Source: Coprinopsis marcescibilis (lineage: Eukaryota; Basidiomycota; Agaricomycetes; Agaricales; Psathyrellaceae). From it: 64,000 bases of DNA. Under the pieces are notes generated by a model. The model searched no databases. It worked only from the letters and a program-made list of their open reading frames with translations, and had not been told where the DNA came from. Position 1 is the first letter of the stretch, and each line of letters starts with the position of its first letter. Shown here in pieces: positions 23,160 to 34,225 of the stretch. The stretch lies in assembly GCA_004369085.1 (NCBI GenBank), contig ML210196.1, forward strand, positions 1 through 64,000, read 5' to 3'. Both the position numbers and the translations under genes were made by a program.

Positions 23160-24529
23160 CAGGTCTGCTCAAGTTAGGGAATGAATATCTACTCGACGCT
23201 GAAACGTCTTCCAAGTCTCGGCATGCACAATCCTGGTATGAACACCATCTATTAGTTGACAATATATGCAGCTTGCTTAGGATCATCTGGCTATAGCTTC
23301 TAGATTACATGCATACATTCCCTCTCGAGGTCAGCCACTATTTCTGTAGCCTTTTAAATGATCCACCTTACAACCGCCTCATTCAGGTCAAACTTGTCTG
23401 GTACGCCCGATGGCGCCCAGCAAAGCTGGGATTCATCTTTACTCGGTACATCGTTGTAGCATTTCTAGCCTCCCACAGCGCTGGTACGTCGTCCGCTGCT
23501 GATGTGTACCACACCTCTAACGCGAAACTCTGAACTGTGCAGCCCTCTTTGCTACATTCCCATCTCAGAAATGGTACAGGAATTCAGATATAGTGATACT
23601 CGGTGCGTCTCCGATACGATGATCATGACCCTCGCAACAGGATTAAGCACTATTGAGAAGCTCTATGGATGACCAGCTCTCTTTCGGCTGAAGGTGATCT
23701 TGGGCCTCTGCATCGCATCACTATGCTACTTCCTGACTATTGACTCGTAGTCCTGCTATGCTACCAGGTCTATGCTTTCTCCCAACGCGCGACGTACGCT
23801 GGCGTATATCTGACCTGCCAATTCTCAGTACGCACGAATCGCAACTGCTTAAAACACGAGTGCTGACGAAGCTCGCTCGTAGGTATACCTCGCAGCAACT
23901 CTTCTCTGCATTGCTAAACTCTCATCAGAATCGGAAGCGATACCCCGCTCGTCAGATATGGATGGGACTGCACTATACGTCCACAATAGCGACTCAAGTA
24001 TGTGAGCTCCTCTTTGTTATGTAGTACGCTGATGTGTCCAAAACAACCTCATCATCCACCATTCTCAGCGATCATCTCACTGACGCTATTCATCACAAAT
24101 CAAAAATACCGCAAGCTCAACAGCACCCTCGTTCGGATCTTCCTCTGGAGCGGCCTAACATGCTGGTGCTCTATCCTTGGTGCGTCCCCACATCCACCAC
24201 TCATACGACATATCCGGACATAACCCAACCTCTCACACACTCGCCAACACTAGTCATGTGCACCGCCAACGCCATCCTCACATTCCGACCAACAACACCG
24301 TACCCCACAACTTTCCTCGCCGCGTACGTCACTCTCTCTCCAAGTTCGCTTTGCAGTTCCCCCAAAAACGACTATTTATATTGCTAGGCCATTAGCAGTG
24401 ACACGCAGTACACTGTCCACGCGCATGATCCTCGTCCTCCGCCAGGCGTCCCGCCAGAACATGCTCTTCGATGGAAGCAGCAGCGGTGATGCTGAGGAGG
24501 CAGATCTTCCCCCGATACGATTCAGGTAG
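23160..24529 (+). CDS. DUF6533-family membrane protein, copy 3 (start uncertain, may be decaying)
   Basis: The exon at about 23306-23331 encodes YMHTFPLE. After a GT-AG intron it continues with VKLVWYARWRPAKLGFIFTR, then YIVVAFLASHSA, the DUF6533 core. Further exon-like pieces carry LGLCIASLCYF (about 23700) and TLVMCTANAILTF (about 24255). The last exon has STLSTRMILVLRQASRQNML, an acidic Ser-rich stretch, and PPIRF before TAG at 24529. This is the same kind of tail as in the other copies. Exons upstream of YMHTFPLE do not join in phase at the obvious donor (CTG before GTATGA, about 23236), so the start is unresolved; this may be an early frameshift. It precedes the GSTDGYG gene at 25433 on the same strand. 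Confidence 0.5.
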
Positions 24530-24889
24530 CACGGGGTCAGGGTTGAGAGGGATAGGCCTCGCGAGCAAGCGTGGCAAGGCCTACCAGGAAATCTTCGGAT
24601 TTGATAGTATTATCTGCCTTGTGAACATCCAACTTGAAGGATTTCCGCTTCTGGGCTTATGATTATTATGGGCACGAGCCAAGGTGTCGATGAAAGTCTC
24701 TCTGGGAACTATAAGCCCCCAGCCACTCAGTGCTGAGACTCCATACGGCTCCCGGATACGCATCGGCTCGCATGTACGTTTCATACTCGTCCACACCAAC
24801 TCGTCAAGTTACAACTTACAAGGCTCAGGCTGTATTTTTATTTTCAGAAACCTGGCATTTCTGATGAGTGTTATTCACATCGCAAACTA

Positions 24890-25432
24890 CTCAATGATCC
24901 AACACCGTCTATGGCAAACGAAAGGGTCTCCTTGACTGTGAGCCTCTCTAAGCAGACGCGGGCGCTTATCACATCCAAGCCACCGCTTCTTGGCTTGGCG
25001 TTCTGCGTTTACTCCATTCGATACAAATGCAATCGAGTTTATCATGCTTGCCTTAACTACGAAGTCGTGCACCGGGGCCAACACCCCTAGATACGGACAG
25101 CTAGCAACGGAGCTTGGACCATACTCGCCGACTCCCGAGTCCAAGTTCTCATTTGGGACATGGCCGGCGCGTGCGCGTCTGACTCGGATAGTTGAGCATG
25201 GCTTTGACAGACCTAGCGCCACAAGGCCGTCAATGAGCACAGTAGGGTATATGCGCGGTGTGCGTGTGCCACTCGTACAGAAAATCTGTGCTATAAAAGC
25301 ACTGGGCCCGCCGCTCTCAAATCTCCATCCACTCGAATTCGCTCTCAGCCCAACTACAGATCAAGCGCCTCATACACCATTAAAGCTTCAAGCTTCAAAT
25401 CCAACAGTCCGCTAGCCCCATTCGTAAGAATT
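24890..25432 (+). promoter_or_regulatory. Duplicated 5' region of GSTDGYG copy 2, with TATA box
   Basis: This flank is an inverted match to about 348-930. The shared part includes GCCAACACCCCTAGATACG, the block around GGACCATACTCGCCGACTCC and the TATA box CTATAAAAG at 25291-25299, about 135 bases before the ATG. A shorter match lies before the ATG at 41705. Frames of over 100 codons in this region are antisense or overlapping and have no support. Confidence 0.5.
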
Positions 25433-25735
25433 ATGCCTTCCACCAATAATAAAAAGAGAATGGGGGATGATTCCTATGAACCTATTGACCACATCCTCGG
25501 AAACGAGTATGAGCCTCCTACCAGCGAGGACGGGGAATATGCCGATGCCTACTATTACGACGACGAGGACGACGGTTATGGGAGCACCGACGGCTACGGG
25601 CTTGCTGGATTCGTAGACGCCCATACCCGCATGGCATTCCAGGGCCGTAATCGCTTGAAAGGGGGTCGCAACACTCGCGCTGTCCGCTATGCCTGCTGCG
25701 GATACTACGAGCGGAACAACTATTTCCAATGGTAA
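25433..25735 (+). CDS. GSTDGYG-family protein, copy 2 (100 residues, single exon)
   Basis: An intronless ORF beginning MPSTNNKKRMGDDSYEPIDH. Residues 25-47 are rich in Asp, Glu and Tyr (ADAYYYDDEDDGY). Then comes GSTDGYGLAGFVDAHTRMAF, a basic QGRNRLKGGRN stretch, and the end GYYERNNYFQW. There is no signal peptide or helix. The core, 5' flank with TATA box and 3' flank of about 250 bases all match the gene at 41705, and the 5' part matches the gene at the left edge. The charge order, acidic then basic, is the same in all three. I do not recognise the family. Conservation of both frame and flanks supports a real gene. Confidence 0.65.
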   Translation: MPSTNNKKRMGDDSYEPIDHILGNEYEPPTSEDGEYADAYYYDDEDDGYGSTDGYGLAGFVDAHTRMAFQGRNRLKGGRNTRAVRYACCGYYERNNYFQW

Positions 25736-26000
25736 ATTACCAAGTACATGTAACAACGTTACACGACCCGTTTCTTCAATGAATCTTCGGTACATGTGTC
25801 TGTTATATTTTGCATCTATTTACCTCTCTGTTAACAAAAGAAGAAAAAAAGCCTTGGACTCGGCCTGAGGTCTCGGCTTGATTCCTCTATAAACATCTAC
25901 ATCTTTATTTATTTTTCAAACTACCTCAGTCGCTTTTGCTGCCTTTAATGAATCTATGATAATTTCTGGGAATGTTTTGGGACCGTAAGCTTCAAGAATC
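25736..26000 (+). repeat. 3' flank conserved between GSTDGYG copies 2 and 3
   Basis: Downstream of both stop codons the sequences match with indels: TAAATTACCAAGTAC, ACCCGTTTCTT, CTTGGACTCGG, ACATCTACAT, then GATAATTTCTGGGAATG. The matching region in the other copy is 42503-42870. The duplication therefore covered the whole transcription unit. Confidence 0.6.
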
Positions 26001-26270
26001 AACGCTCAGCGCTGCAATGAGCAACGTCAAGCCTGTAGAAAGATACTGATAACACTAATCGCATCAGAAATGGCCCCTAGTATTATCACCTCATCATGTG
26101 TACAGTACGGGGAATGAATCCACTGTCCAGCGATAGTATCATGCCATCACATTAACATCATTAACATGAAAACTCGAAACAACACAATGGTTTGACGTTG
26201 GTTTGACGTCGATCAAAACACATACTCCTATATCATCTGCGGGCACTACGGGGCCCTTCAGGCACCAAGA

Positions 26271-26465
26271 GTGCCTACTGCAGCCTACTGGTTGATTATT
26301 CTACGTCCTCGGAGAGGTTCTGAGCCGTATGTATCAAGTTATTGCACTACTTACTTTTACTCTGACACGCCTTCAACACCACAGCACCAGTGCCGGTATG
26401 ACTTTATTATATCTATGCCTCGATCTCCGACGAGTCCTCCGAGTTGGATCATGCCCCGGCAATAA
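26271..26465 (+). repeat. Copy of the segment at 3970-4190, opposite orientation
   Basis: It encodes YSDT, PSTPQHQ and MPRSPTSPPS in series, as the minus strand does at 3970-4190. Both lie upstream of a DUF6533 gene on the same strand. Confidence 0.45.
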
Positions 26466-26764
26466 CAGGACCAGCTCTAAACACTCCGATATACCCATGG
26501 TGGGCACAATCAACGGCGCTATGACTGCCACACGCCAACATCCCCGACGCTCAAATGGCCAGCGCATACACAAACTGCCAGCATTTCATGTCAAACATTC
26601 ATTGATAGAATAACGGGCACTCTCACGGTTGAACCATTGCCAAAGGTGTCTGAGTATGAGTTTGAATAAGAGTGCTTAGCTCCGAACTTTTCGTCTCATC
26701 AGCATCTTCCAGTGCCACCTCGATTTCCGGCTCGCTGACTGTAGTGACCGCTGGTCTTGAAGCC

Positions 26765-28607
26765 ATGGATGTTGGGTCGCTTTCGCCCGCAATGCTGGAG
26801 GATATGGTCTGGTACGGACGGCTCTACAATGTAGGTCTCCCAGCGATGCAATTCGAAGGTGGTTGGTTAATCATGATTGTCCTCTACCCCCTTTTCATAG
26901 TACGTTGCGTGTGAGTCTTCAACAGCTTTATCTGTCGTCTATCGGCCCCTCTAATGCGTCGCGTGGCTCCGTAGTTGCAGTATCTGCAGCACTTGTATGT
27001 CGCAGCATAAACGCTCACTCCAAACTAATTTTTTTACCTATTCATGCCAGGTTGCCGACCATATCCATACATTCCCTCGCGAGGTATTAGATCCTTCCTG
27101 TGGCTTTGCCCTCAGGCTCCCGCTTAGCGTTGCTGACGAAGACCCGGTACTCAACACCAGGTGGAGCATATATGGACACAAAAACTAGGACTTTTCAAGC
27201 TTCTCTACAGTCTTCCAAGATACGGCGGGCCAATCTTGATGGCGGTTCAGTTTCTAAGCGAGTCTCAGCCCCTTTTACCAGTTGTTGACTGGATGTTGAT
27301 CCATCTTCCCTTTTCCAGCGCAATTTTTGCCAGACGCCACTGAAGAGGTAAGAACGTCAGAAGTGAACCTGAGATTTGTTGACAAACCGTGTCGGAATAT
27401 AGGGTTGCCGCAAACTGAGTGTTAGCTTGTACGGTAGGCTTAGCTCATCAGTATGACACTCTTGAACCTACTCATTCAAACCGAACAAAGTCTTTGGCCT
27501 CTCAATTACCTGGGCAGCCGAAGGTGAGGCGGGATCGCTCGCTTATATCGTGTGGAAACCTGCTCATGCACACGATCGTTCCCTTGGCTCCACCTTCAAT
27601 CAGCAATCCTATGTCTTCAGGTGTACGCTCTCGCAAAGCGTCAGCGATTCGTCGTGATATGGCTGGCCCTTCAGTACTTCGTAAGCTGGCTTTCAATTGT
27701 CAGAGTGGTTCTTGGTGTGCTCATGCACCATATACTGCAGGGATCCCTTGCCGTGCAAATTGGCATAGAGGCCCGAGCGGTCTCAAACATGAAATGTACG
27801 TTGTTCCATCCATTTGTGGTGTCCTTCAACTGATAAATCTGTAGTCTTTGTGATCAGAGAGAGCCCAGCACCTACATGTATTCTCGTCTTTTCGGAGCCG
27901 TACCTGGTGGGGATAGCCTTTGGAGCAGCAGCTTTGCACGAACTGGGTTCGTCTTCCTACCAGGCCTATTGTATCCTCTGTGGCTCTAACCACACCGTAT
28001 ATCTCACAGTGCTTATGGCCCTCGCTCTCTACTTTGCTCGTAAATACTACACCACAAAGGGCAACTCACTGCTTCAAATAATTCTTGCAAATGGCATTGT
28101 CTACTGGAGTGTCACCTTTGGTGAGCTTAACGCTGCTTCCCCCGACTTTTAATCACTGACAATTCATCGTCTGCAAGCTTTTACTCTGTCAACTGCAATC
28201 CTATTACCGACAGGTCCTGTAAGTACAACCTCCTTGACATTCCACTTCTAGGCTGACCCTTCCAAACATCTCCGATTAGCCTACACTGAACTATATCACG
28301 ACGATGTGGGTATTTCTCTGCTCACTCACGCTACATATCCTGTGCTAATGAAGCGAGCAGTCCGGTATCCGCACTTCACAGCATTCTTCCTACGCGCGGT
28401 GTTCTAGCCCTTCGAGCAAGCAGGCATCCAGCTTACCAGGGCGGCGTCTTCTCTCGATCGCATGGCGGAGATGATCTACCGCCAATGAAATTTGCGCAGC
28501 GTCCTGTTCGATTCGGAACTGACTACCACAACGGCGGTAATACGTCTCGAGGATTGGGATCGATGGTGGAAACCAACGAAGAGTATGAAATGAAGGATAC
28601 TGCATGA
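26765..28607 (+). CDS. DUF6533-family multi-pass membrane protein, copy 4
   Basis: Many small exons join in phase. MDVGSLSPAMLEDMVWYGRL starts at 26765. The next pieces give YVAFAVSAALVADHIHTFPR, then VEHIWTQKLGLFKLLYSLPR and GGPILMAVQFLSE. Middle exons carry a helix with VGIAFGAAALHELG and another with LLQIILANGIVYWSVTF. The end joins LNYITT to IPVSALHSILPTRGVLALRA, then a hydrophilic tail ending NEEYEMKDTA with TGA at 28607. Exon sizes around the core (10, 20 and 33 nt) are the same as in copy 1 on the other strand, so the two are recent paralogs. The middle exons are less certain. The function of DUF6533 proteins is unknown. Confidence 0.72.
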
Positions 28608-29147
28608 ATGTGTCAATGACTAGTAGGATCGACCTCAATTTATGACCCAGATAAATGCTCTGTTTACGCTATCAAAATACTTTCTGTTGACTCTTATAAT
28701 GGGGATGGAAATTGAATATACGTACTCTGTCCGACTCACAGGGGCGCGAGCGCTTGTTTCAAAAATAGTCGGAGAGAGACCGAAATACAGAAGCTGCGCT
28801 TGCCAAGCTGAACAAAGAATTGACCAAACGTTGATTGTGACAGTCGCTCTGCGTTTCTGTGGGCCCACATCTTCCCCGATCTGACAGGCGGCTTCAACTT
28901 GTTTCATCTTTTGCTCCGCTTCACTCATGACATGGGCCGGTGCTTTCCCCCATGTTGACCCTGACAAACATTGATTGGCCCGAATAGATTTTACTTTTAT
29001 TCAGGTAATTCGCCCCCCTCAAGCTCCTGTTCCACTTCGCTCAGTGAGCTTCGGTGACCAGGTGACCCGTCGTTTTCCCTTTATGGTTCAGAATTTGATA
29101 CGGCGGCGGCGGCGGACGCTGAAACCGTCGGGTGTAGTATTTGTCAT
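28608..29147. other. Intergenic between DUF6533 copy 4 and tRNA-Arg
   Basis: No supported gene. A short GGC-repeat tract (about 29100-29114) lies just before the tRNA. Confidence 0.4.
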
Positions 29148-29238
29148 GGCTGCCTAGCGCAATGGTAGCGCGTTTGGCTTCGACGAGACGATACCCTCAG
29201 GTACCAAAAGGTTGCATGTTCGAGTCCTGCGGTGGTCA
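29148..29238 (+). tRNA. tRNA-Arg (anticodon UCG) with a 19-base intron
   Basis: The acceptor stem is GGCTGCC with GGTGGTC and discriminator A. The D-arm is GCGC-AATGGTA-GCGC. The anticodon stem TTTGG pairs with CCAAA around loop CT-TCG-A, which is split after position 37 by an intron of about 19 bases. The T-arm is GCATG-TTCGAGT-CCTGC. A-box TAGCGCAATGG and B-box TGTTCGAGTCC fit RNA polymerase III promoters. T-runs at 29242-29245 and 29250-29254 are terminators. The acceptor stem has three G-U pairs and the T-stem one T-C mismatch. A second copy lies at 51356-51447. Confidence 0.85.
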
Positions 29239-29334
29239 TTATTTTACTGTTTTTGCAAGTGAAACGCTTCCTCTGTGAGATTGTTGGTTTACACGTCACT
29301 AAGGCAACACAGATACCATTCTTCTGTATGGTAC

Positions 29335-29829
29335 TAAGGGTGCAGTTGTATTTTTCAAGGCTAGTACAACAAACTGGGTTTTTTACGAAGTTTGTTTATC
29401 TATACTACTGCGACCCTCGACTAGAGAGCAATTCACTGAAGACTTTCAATCAGCGCTTTGATGATTGGCGCATTATGGAAGTAACTTCACACATTAGTCA
29501 CGCCATCAACTTTGCGGTGAACTGGACACTGCCCTCTAGTAGTACCACCCTGGGCCACTGACCCTCATTTCGTCGTTCGGTACCTGGCCTCATCACCGAT
29601 GGGAGCAACACTATCGACGCTGGTTAGTACACCTTCAACCACTTGTAGCGCTCGCCCTGCCAGCCATACTGAAGCAAGTATCTTGCAACAATGAACTTCA
29701 TCAGCGTAAGGGTAAATCTTCAATCGCATCTTCGAAACACTCACATGTATATCTGCACCAGCGGGATCTAATGCAGTCCCTGGATATTGGAGAAGTGTCC
29801 AAGCATTTTCAGGGGCTCAGTCACTCCAG
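29335..29829 (+). repeat. 5' flank duplicated upstream of NLR-like copies A and B
   Basis: This stretch matches 33890-34225, with an internal deletion there. Shared words include GTTGTATTTTTCAAGGCTAG, CTAGAGAGCAATTCACTGAA and GGCGCATTATGGAAGTAACT. The match runs into the start codons of both genes, so promoter and gene were copied together. Confidence 0.75.
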
Positions 29830-31610
29830 ATGAATGACTCCAATACCACCGTAATTGGCGGTAACAGCACCGTCATCAACAACTACAACTACAGCTCCGC
29901 CGACCCAGTCAGCCCAAGCTTGCCCCCTCAGGTATCGGTTGAGAATGGTGAGCAGACAATCAGAACTCAGTCGAGATAGAAGTGTTCATGCGTTATTGGG
30001 TCTTGAAGCAGATATCAACGCCATTGCGGAACAGCTCACATCGCTTAATTATTACAAGATACACAGAGACATCCTCAGCAAGCGCACACCAAACACCTTA
30101 GTCTGGTTCTTTGAGCTTCCAGAATTCAAGACATGGTTGGGCAGTACAGGCGGAGTACTGTGGGTGACCGGAATGCGTGCGTTGTCAAATTATCAGTGGT
30201 ACTACAACGAGCTGATTTGACGTCTGTTGATAGCTGGAGCAGGGAAAACGTTTCTATCGTAGGTCATCTCACTGGCAGCGCATCCAACCTCTGACCGAGA
30301 TGTCATCCATTCCTGCAGATCAGTTATCATCGAACATCTCCTTAACCTAAAAGACCGAAATGGTGAGGGGATATGTATTTTGTTTGCGCATTGTCGCTAC
30401 ACAGACGCAATCCCCGTCAAGGACATCCTTGCAGCACTTGTTCGACAGCTCCTCGAGGGTTATCCCACCCTCGTATGGAGGTTCATTAAGCCATTTCACG
30501 ATCTTCACAAACAAAACAGGACCACCCCTTCACAACAGGACTTTCTTGAACTGCTACAGAAGATATCGGCCTCTGGGGTCTTTTCGAAGTGCTTCTACAT
30601 AATTGACGGTCTCGACGAGGCGTCCAGCGACACCCAGATCGACATCTTATCAGCCCTCAACTCAATCGGAATCAATTTCTGTCTCACGTCGCGGCCTTTA
30701 GCATTCTTGAAAGATTATGTCCCGCATGCCGTGTTTGTCAACATTGCAGTCAAGGACCAGGACATTCTCCTCCTCATAGACCAGCGAGTTGAGCGCCTAC
30801 CCGCTTTGAGGAAGCTTCTAATGGACGCAAAGCTCAAAGCGGAGGTTGTTTCCACAATCGTCCAGAAGTCATCTGGGATGTAAGTCTTTTGGAGTTGCGA
30901 GAAGTGTAAAGTGGCTGATGAATACCTCTCCAGGTTTCTGCTTGCTTCTCTTCAACTGGAAAGATTTCAACATTGCTTGTCCGTTGCCGACCTCAAGACG
31001 GCTTTGAGCAACCTTCCAAGTGGCATATTCGGCATATACGCATCGACCGTGTCGCGGATCGAAAGCCAGCCGAATAGCGACCTAGCTAAACAGCTCCTTG
31101 TCTGGGTGACGTATGCTCAGGCCTCCCTACTTATCGAGGATCTGCGGTACGCGCTAGCAATGTCCGTTCACACCCGCGAGTTCAGTTCCGACCGGTTGGT
31201 AGACAAAGACATCCTCATATCCCTGTGCTGTGGCTTGATTACTCTCAATCCAGAGAGTGGGCAAGTTCGTCTTATTTGGTGGATTGCGAGGCAGCGGAGC
31301 GAACGAGCAATACAAAGTCTTGCCCAGTGACGCGCACGTGACCCCGTGCTTGCTTGACACGAACCACCCACCTTTGCCGTACCGACTGGGATTTCAGTCA
31401 GCTCGGTCCTCATCTCTTCTCCGATAATTTGTTACATCCCTCTTTTTACTGAAATCCTAATTTCGCGCCTTCTGACGTCTTCTGCTGTATAGGATCTAAC
31501 GAAACTGGTCAGAACTCGGTGTGACGTGGCAAGGCCTCCCTTGTCGCCATCCACCTTGTGGCTACTCCTCGACCCCTCATCAACGGCAAACAGCCTCATT
31601 TCACTGCAAC

Positions 31611-31620
31611 NNNNNNNNNN
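31611..31620. other. Assembly gap (10 N)
   Basis: Ten undetermined bases sit inside the insertion. The true gap length is unknown, so repeat sequence may be missing here. Confidence 0.95.
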
Positions 31621-31870
31621 CAATCCCACCAACGACGATGACCTACATTTTCGCATGACACACTACGTTAACCATAACCCCCAACCAGTGTACTTACTGT
31701 GCCATACCTCGAAACGAAGACGAATTCTCCCCAATACACGCTTAGTATCCCACATCATGCCTCAAACTTGTTGTATCCATCCACTCGACCATGGGGCCTA
31801 CGCTTCCTCACCTTGCACGTCGCGCGACTGTACGAGTGATGTGCCTTGCCAATAGGACATTGTCCTTTTG

Positions 31871-32118
31871 CCTATGGACAGGCCTCTTTCACTTATGCCT
31901 ATTGAAAGGCTACACCTATGGAGAGGTGCTTTTTTATGCCTATGGACAGGCTGTCTATTTATGCCTATCAAAAGGCAACACCTTTGGACAGGTGCTTTCT
32001 GACGGCTATGGACAGGTTTTCTATCTATGCCTATCAAAAGGCTACACCTATGGACTCCAGGTGCTTGCCTATCAAAAGGCTACACCTATGGATTCCAGGT
32101 GCTTGCCTATCAAAAGGC
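31871..32118. repeat. Array of short imperfect palindromes, CCTATNNNNAGG type
   Basis: About a dozen 12- to 15-base units follow one another at short spacing: CCTATGGACAGG, CCTATTGAAAGG, CCTATGGAGAGG, CCTATCAAAAGG, CCTTTGGACAGG and CCTATGGACTCCAGG. They are joined by variable TA-rich spacers. A higher-order unit of about 38 bases (CCTATCAAAAGGCTACACCT and onward to CAGGTGCTTG) repeats at the right end. Each unit keeps complementary ends (CCT/AGG) while its centre varies. Confidence 0.7.
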
Positions 32119-34225
32119 CTTTTTCCCCTCTCCACCTAGTGAGTGACTCTGCGGATCGATGGCTGCATCTATGTCAGATACACTACTGGCCCGCCACGGT
32201 CTTTGGGGGCTCATCCACCGACGGTCACCCGCCGCCGTCTGGGACCGCTTGCAGTCCGTTGGGGGCTAGCCGTCTGGCAGTCTCCCTTCGCCCCACGACC
32301 TGGAGATTGGCTCGAGTCTCCTGCCGGAGCCTCTCCACCCCCAACTCACCACACAAGTGTGTTTGGTCCACATGCCACTTGTTAGCTCGCTCACAACGAA
32401 CCGCGAGCAAGGAACAAACAGGGCAAGATCGTAAGTTGTTATTTACTATTCCCTTCTTACCTCAACCGAGAACATGCTAAACTCGGTTCAGACTATACAG
32501 CCTACGACTACCTCAGAGCGTACATCGCAAGCTTCTGCGAAGACCCGCAAGCTGAGATTGCGTCGACTTGTGCTGGTCGCCTTCTTCAATGCGGCTTCCA
32601 CAACATGGATTCGCGAAGCCCGGGATCAGTAATTACGAAGTTCGCAGCAAATCCGCTGCTTAGATATTCGCACATGTTCCTGGGACTGCACCTACGGTAT
32701 TGCAAGTCAACACCGCCAATCGTTACGACTTTCGTGCAACAGTGCGAGAGTTACCCTCTTCAAGAATACGGCTGGGGCCTCCGATGGGATTATCTGCGGA
32801 GTTTCCATGTCGCTGTCCTATTCAACATCCCACTCGTCCTGGAATCTCTAATCGCCCAAAACACAAGTCAAGCCACCACGGAAACAAATCTGAGCACCAC
32901 CCCCTTGATGCTAGCTGCAAGATTTGGACACGTCGACGGAGTTAAAATGCTTCTCAAGCTCGAATGTGTCAAGGACGCCATAAACGCCACCGACATCAAC
33001 AAGCGTACTGCCCTCATGAAGGCCGCCTACCGAGGTCACCTCGAGGTCGTTCATGAATTGCTCAAGGTCCCAGGAGTAGACGTCACTGTCGAAGACGACC
33101 TTGGGGTTACAGCTCTGATGGATGCGATCTGTTATGGTCGACTCGATGTTGCCGAAGCACTGACCGGGTTTAAGGGGATAGACAGTTCAAAAATCTGCTT
33201 GGATTGCTTGTCATGGGAGAAAAGCATGAGAAGTGGACTACATGTATACCAGTGGACGGTCTCACCGTTGTACGGTAAAGGCGTTTGTAAACATGGCTAT
33301 CGCATGGGACAAAAATAGATGGTTATTGATTTTGCATCTGGAAACTGGTTATAGACTTGTGATAATCGCATCATATACCGCGTGAGTGAGTCGCTCGTAC
33401 TAGGTAGAACCATAGACCTCGCGGAGGAGCAGAAACACTGGAGGGCACACTGAAGCTCATCTGTTCAATCTAGCCAGCAGATTGGAGCAGGCCATGCGGC
33501 GTCTCTCGGAATAATTCTCCGCCAACCTGGTCCCATGCCTGCTGCCCTCTGCAAAACCGTCTCCCGCACCTGCTGAGCGCTGATTTCCCGGTGAGGGGTT
33601 CGTTCACCACAGACTCTACCTTACATATAAACTGCATTGTCGATTACTTCCTACTGTTGGTCTGAAACCTGTCTTCACCCCCCAGACCATATTCGGGGAA
33701 AACACGCGGATCGCTCGAGCCTGCCATCAAGAATATGCGTGACTCAAACATCGGGGAACCCATGTCTTCCATTCCGATATAGGCATTTGGAAGGTCCAGG
33801 GCTGTACGCGCCTTATTCGTCTTCTAGGTATAGTACATTATTAGCACTATTTTACGCCGCCGCATGCTGATTTATCGGACGCTGACTGTAGTTGTATTTT
33901 TCAAGGCTAGTAAAACAAACTGGTTTAGCAAGTTTATCCATTAAATATCTCCCTCGACTAGAGAGCAATTCACTGAAGACTTTCAATCTCAGCGCCTTGA
34001 TCACTGGCGCATTATGGAAGTAACTTCACACATTAATCACGCTTGTAGCGATCCAGCCAGCCATACTGAACAAAGTGTCCTGCAACAATAAACTTCATCA
34101 GCGTAAGGGTAAATCTTCAATCGCATATTCGGACACTCACATGGATATCTGCAACAGCGGGATCTAATGCAGTCCCTGGATATTGGAGAAGTGCTCAAGC
34201 ATTTTCAGGGGCTCAGTCACTCCAG

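Larger units (their letters stand above)
31277..32429. mobile_element. 1.15 kb insertion in NLR-like copy A
   Basis: Copies B and C read CTTATTCGTAAG across this point, the splice donor after VRLI or VHLI. Copy A has CTTATT, then 1153 extra bases, then CGTAAG. Near both ends lie similar direct words (GCGAACGAGCAATACAAA on the left, CGAACCGCGAGCAAGGAAC on the right) and the inverted words GTCTTGCCC and GGGCAAGAT. No transposase or reverse transcriptase frame is present. The interior includes an assembly gap and a palindrome array. Its class is unknown. Confidence 0.65.
29830..33318 (+). pseudogene. NACHT-ankyrin NLR-like gene, copy A, interrupted by a 1.15 kb insertion
   Basis: Fungal STAND/NLR-type protein, likely an intracellular sensor. 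It starts MNDSNTTVIGGNSTVINNYN. A helical stretch (LEADINAIAEQL to WFFELPEFKTWL) leads into VTGMPGAGKTFLSS, where the Walker A forms across a phase-1 intron. Walker B is CFYIIDGLDEASS and a sensor-like LTSRPL follows. A winged-helix-like region ends at VRLI, where the family continues HYTAYDYLRAY. The C-terminal part (from about 32470) has three ankyrin repeats (TTPLMLAARFGHVDGVKMLL, RTALMKAAYRGHLEVVHELL, VTALMDAICYGRLDVAEAL). A Cys-containing tail (ICLDCLSWE, VCKHGY) ends at 33318. The insertion lies at a splice donor, so the transcript is probably broken unless the insertion is spliced out. The first intron is unresolved. Confidence 0.75.

Noticed and set aside
29855..30220. Continuous 121-codon frame as the sole start of NLR-like copy A
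   Set aside because: It uses a non-ATG start and a Thr/Pro-rich reading of a segment whose other frame (MNDSNTTVIGG) is kept in copy B; it probably includes the first intron.
31798..32480. Frame of about 229 codons through the palindrome array
   Set aside because: The repeated peptide (YQKATPMD and similar) is a by-product of the DNA repeat and crosses into NLR intron sequence.
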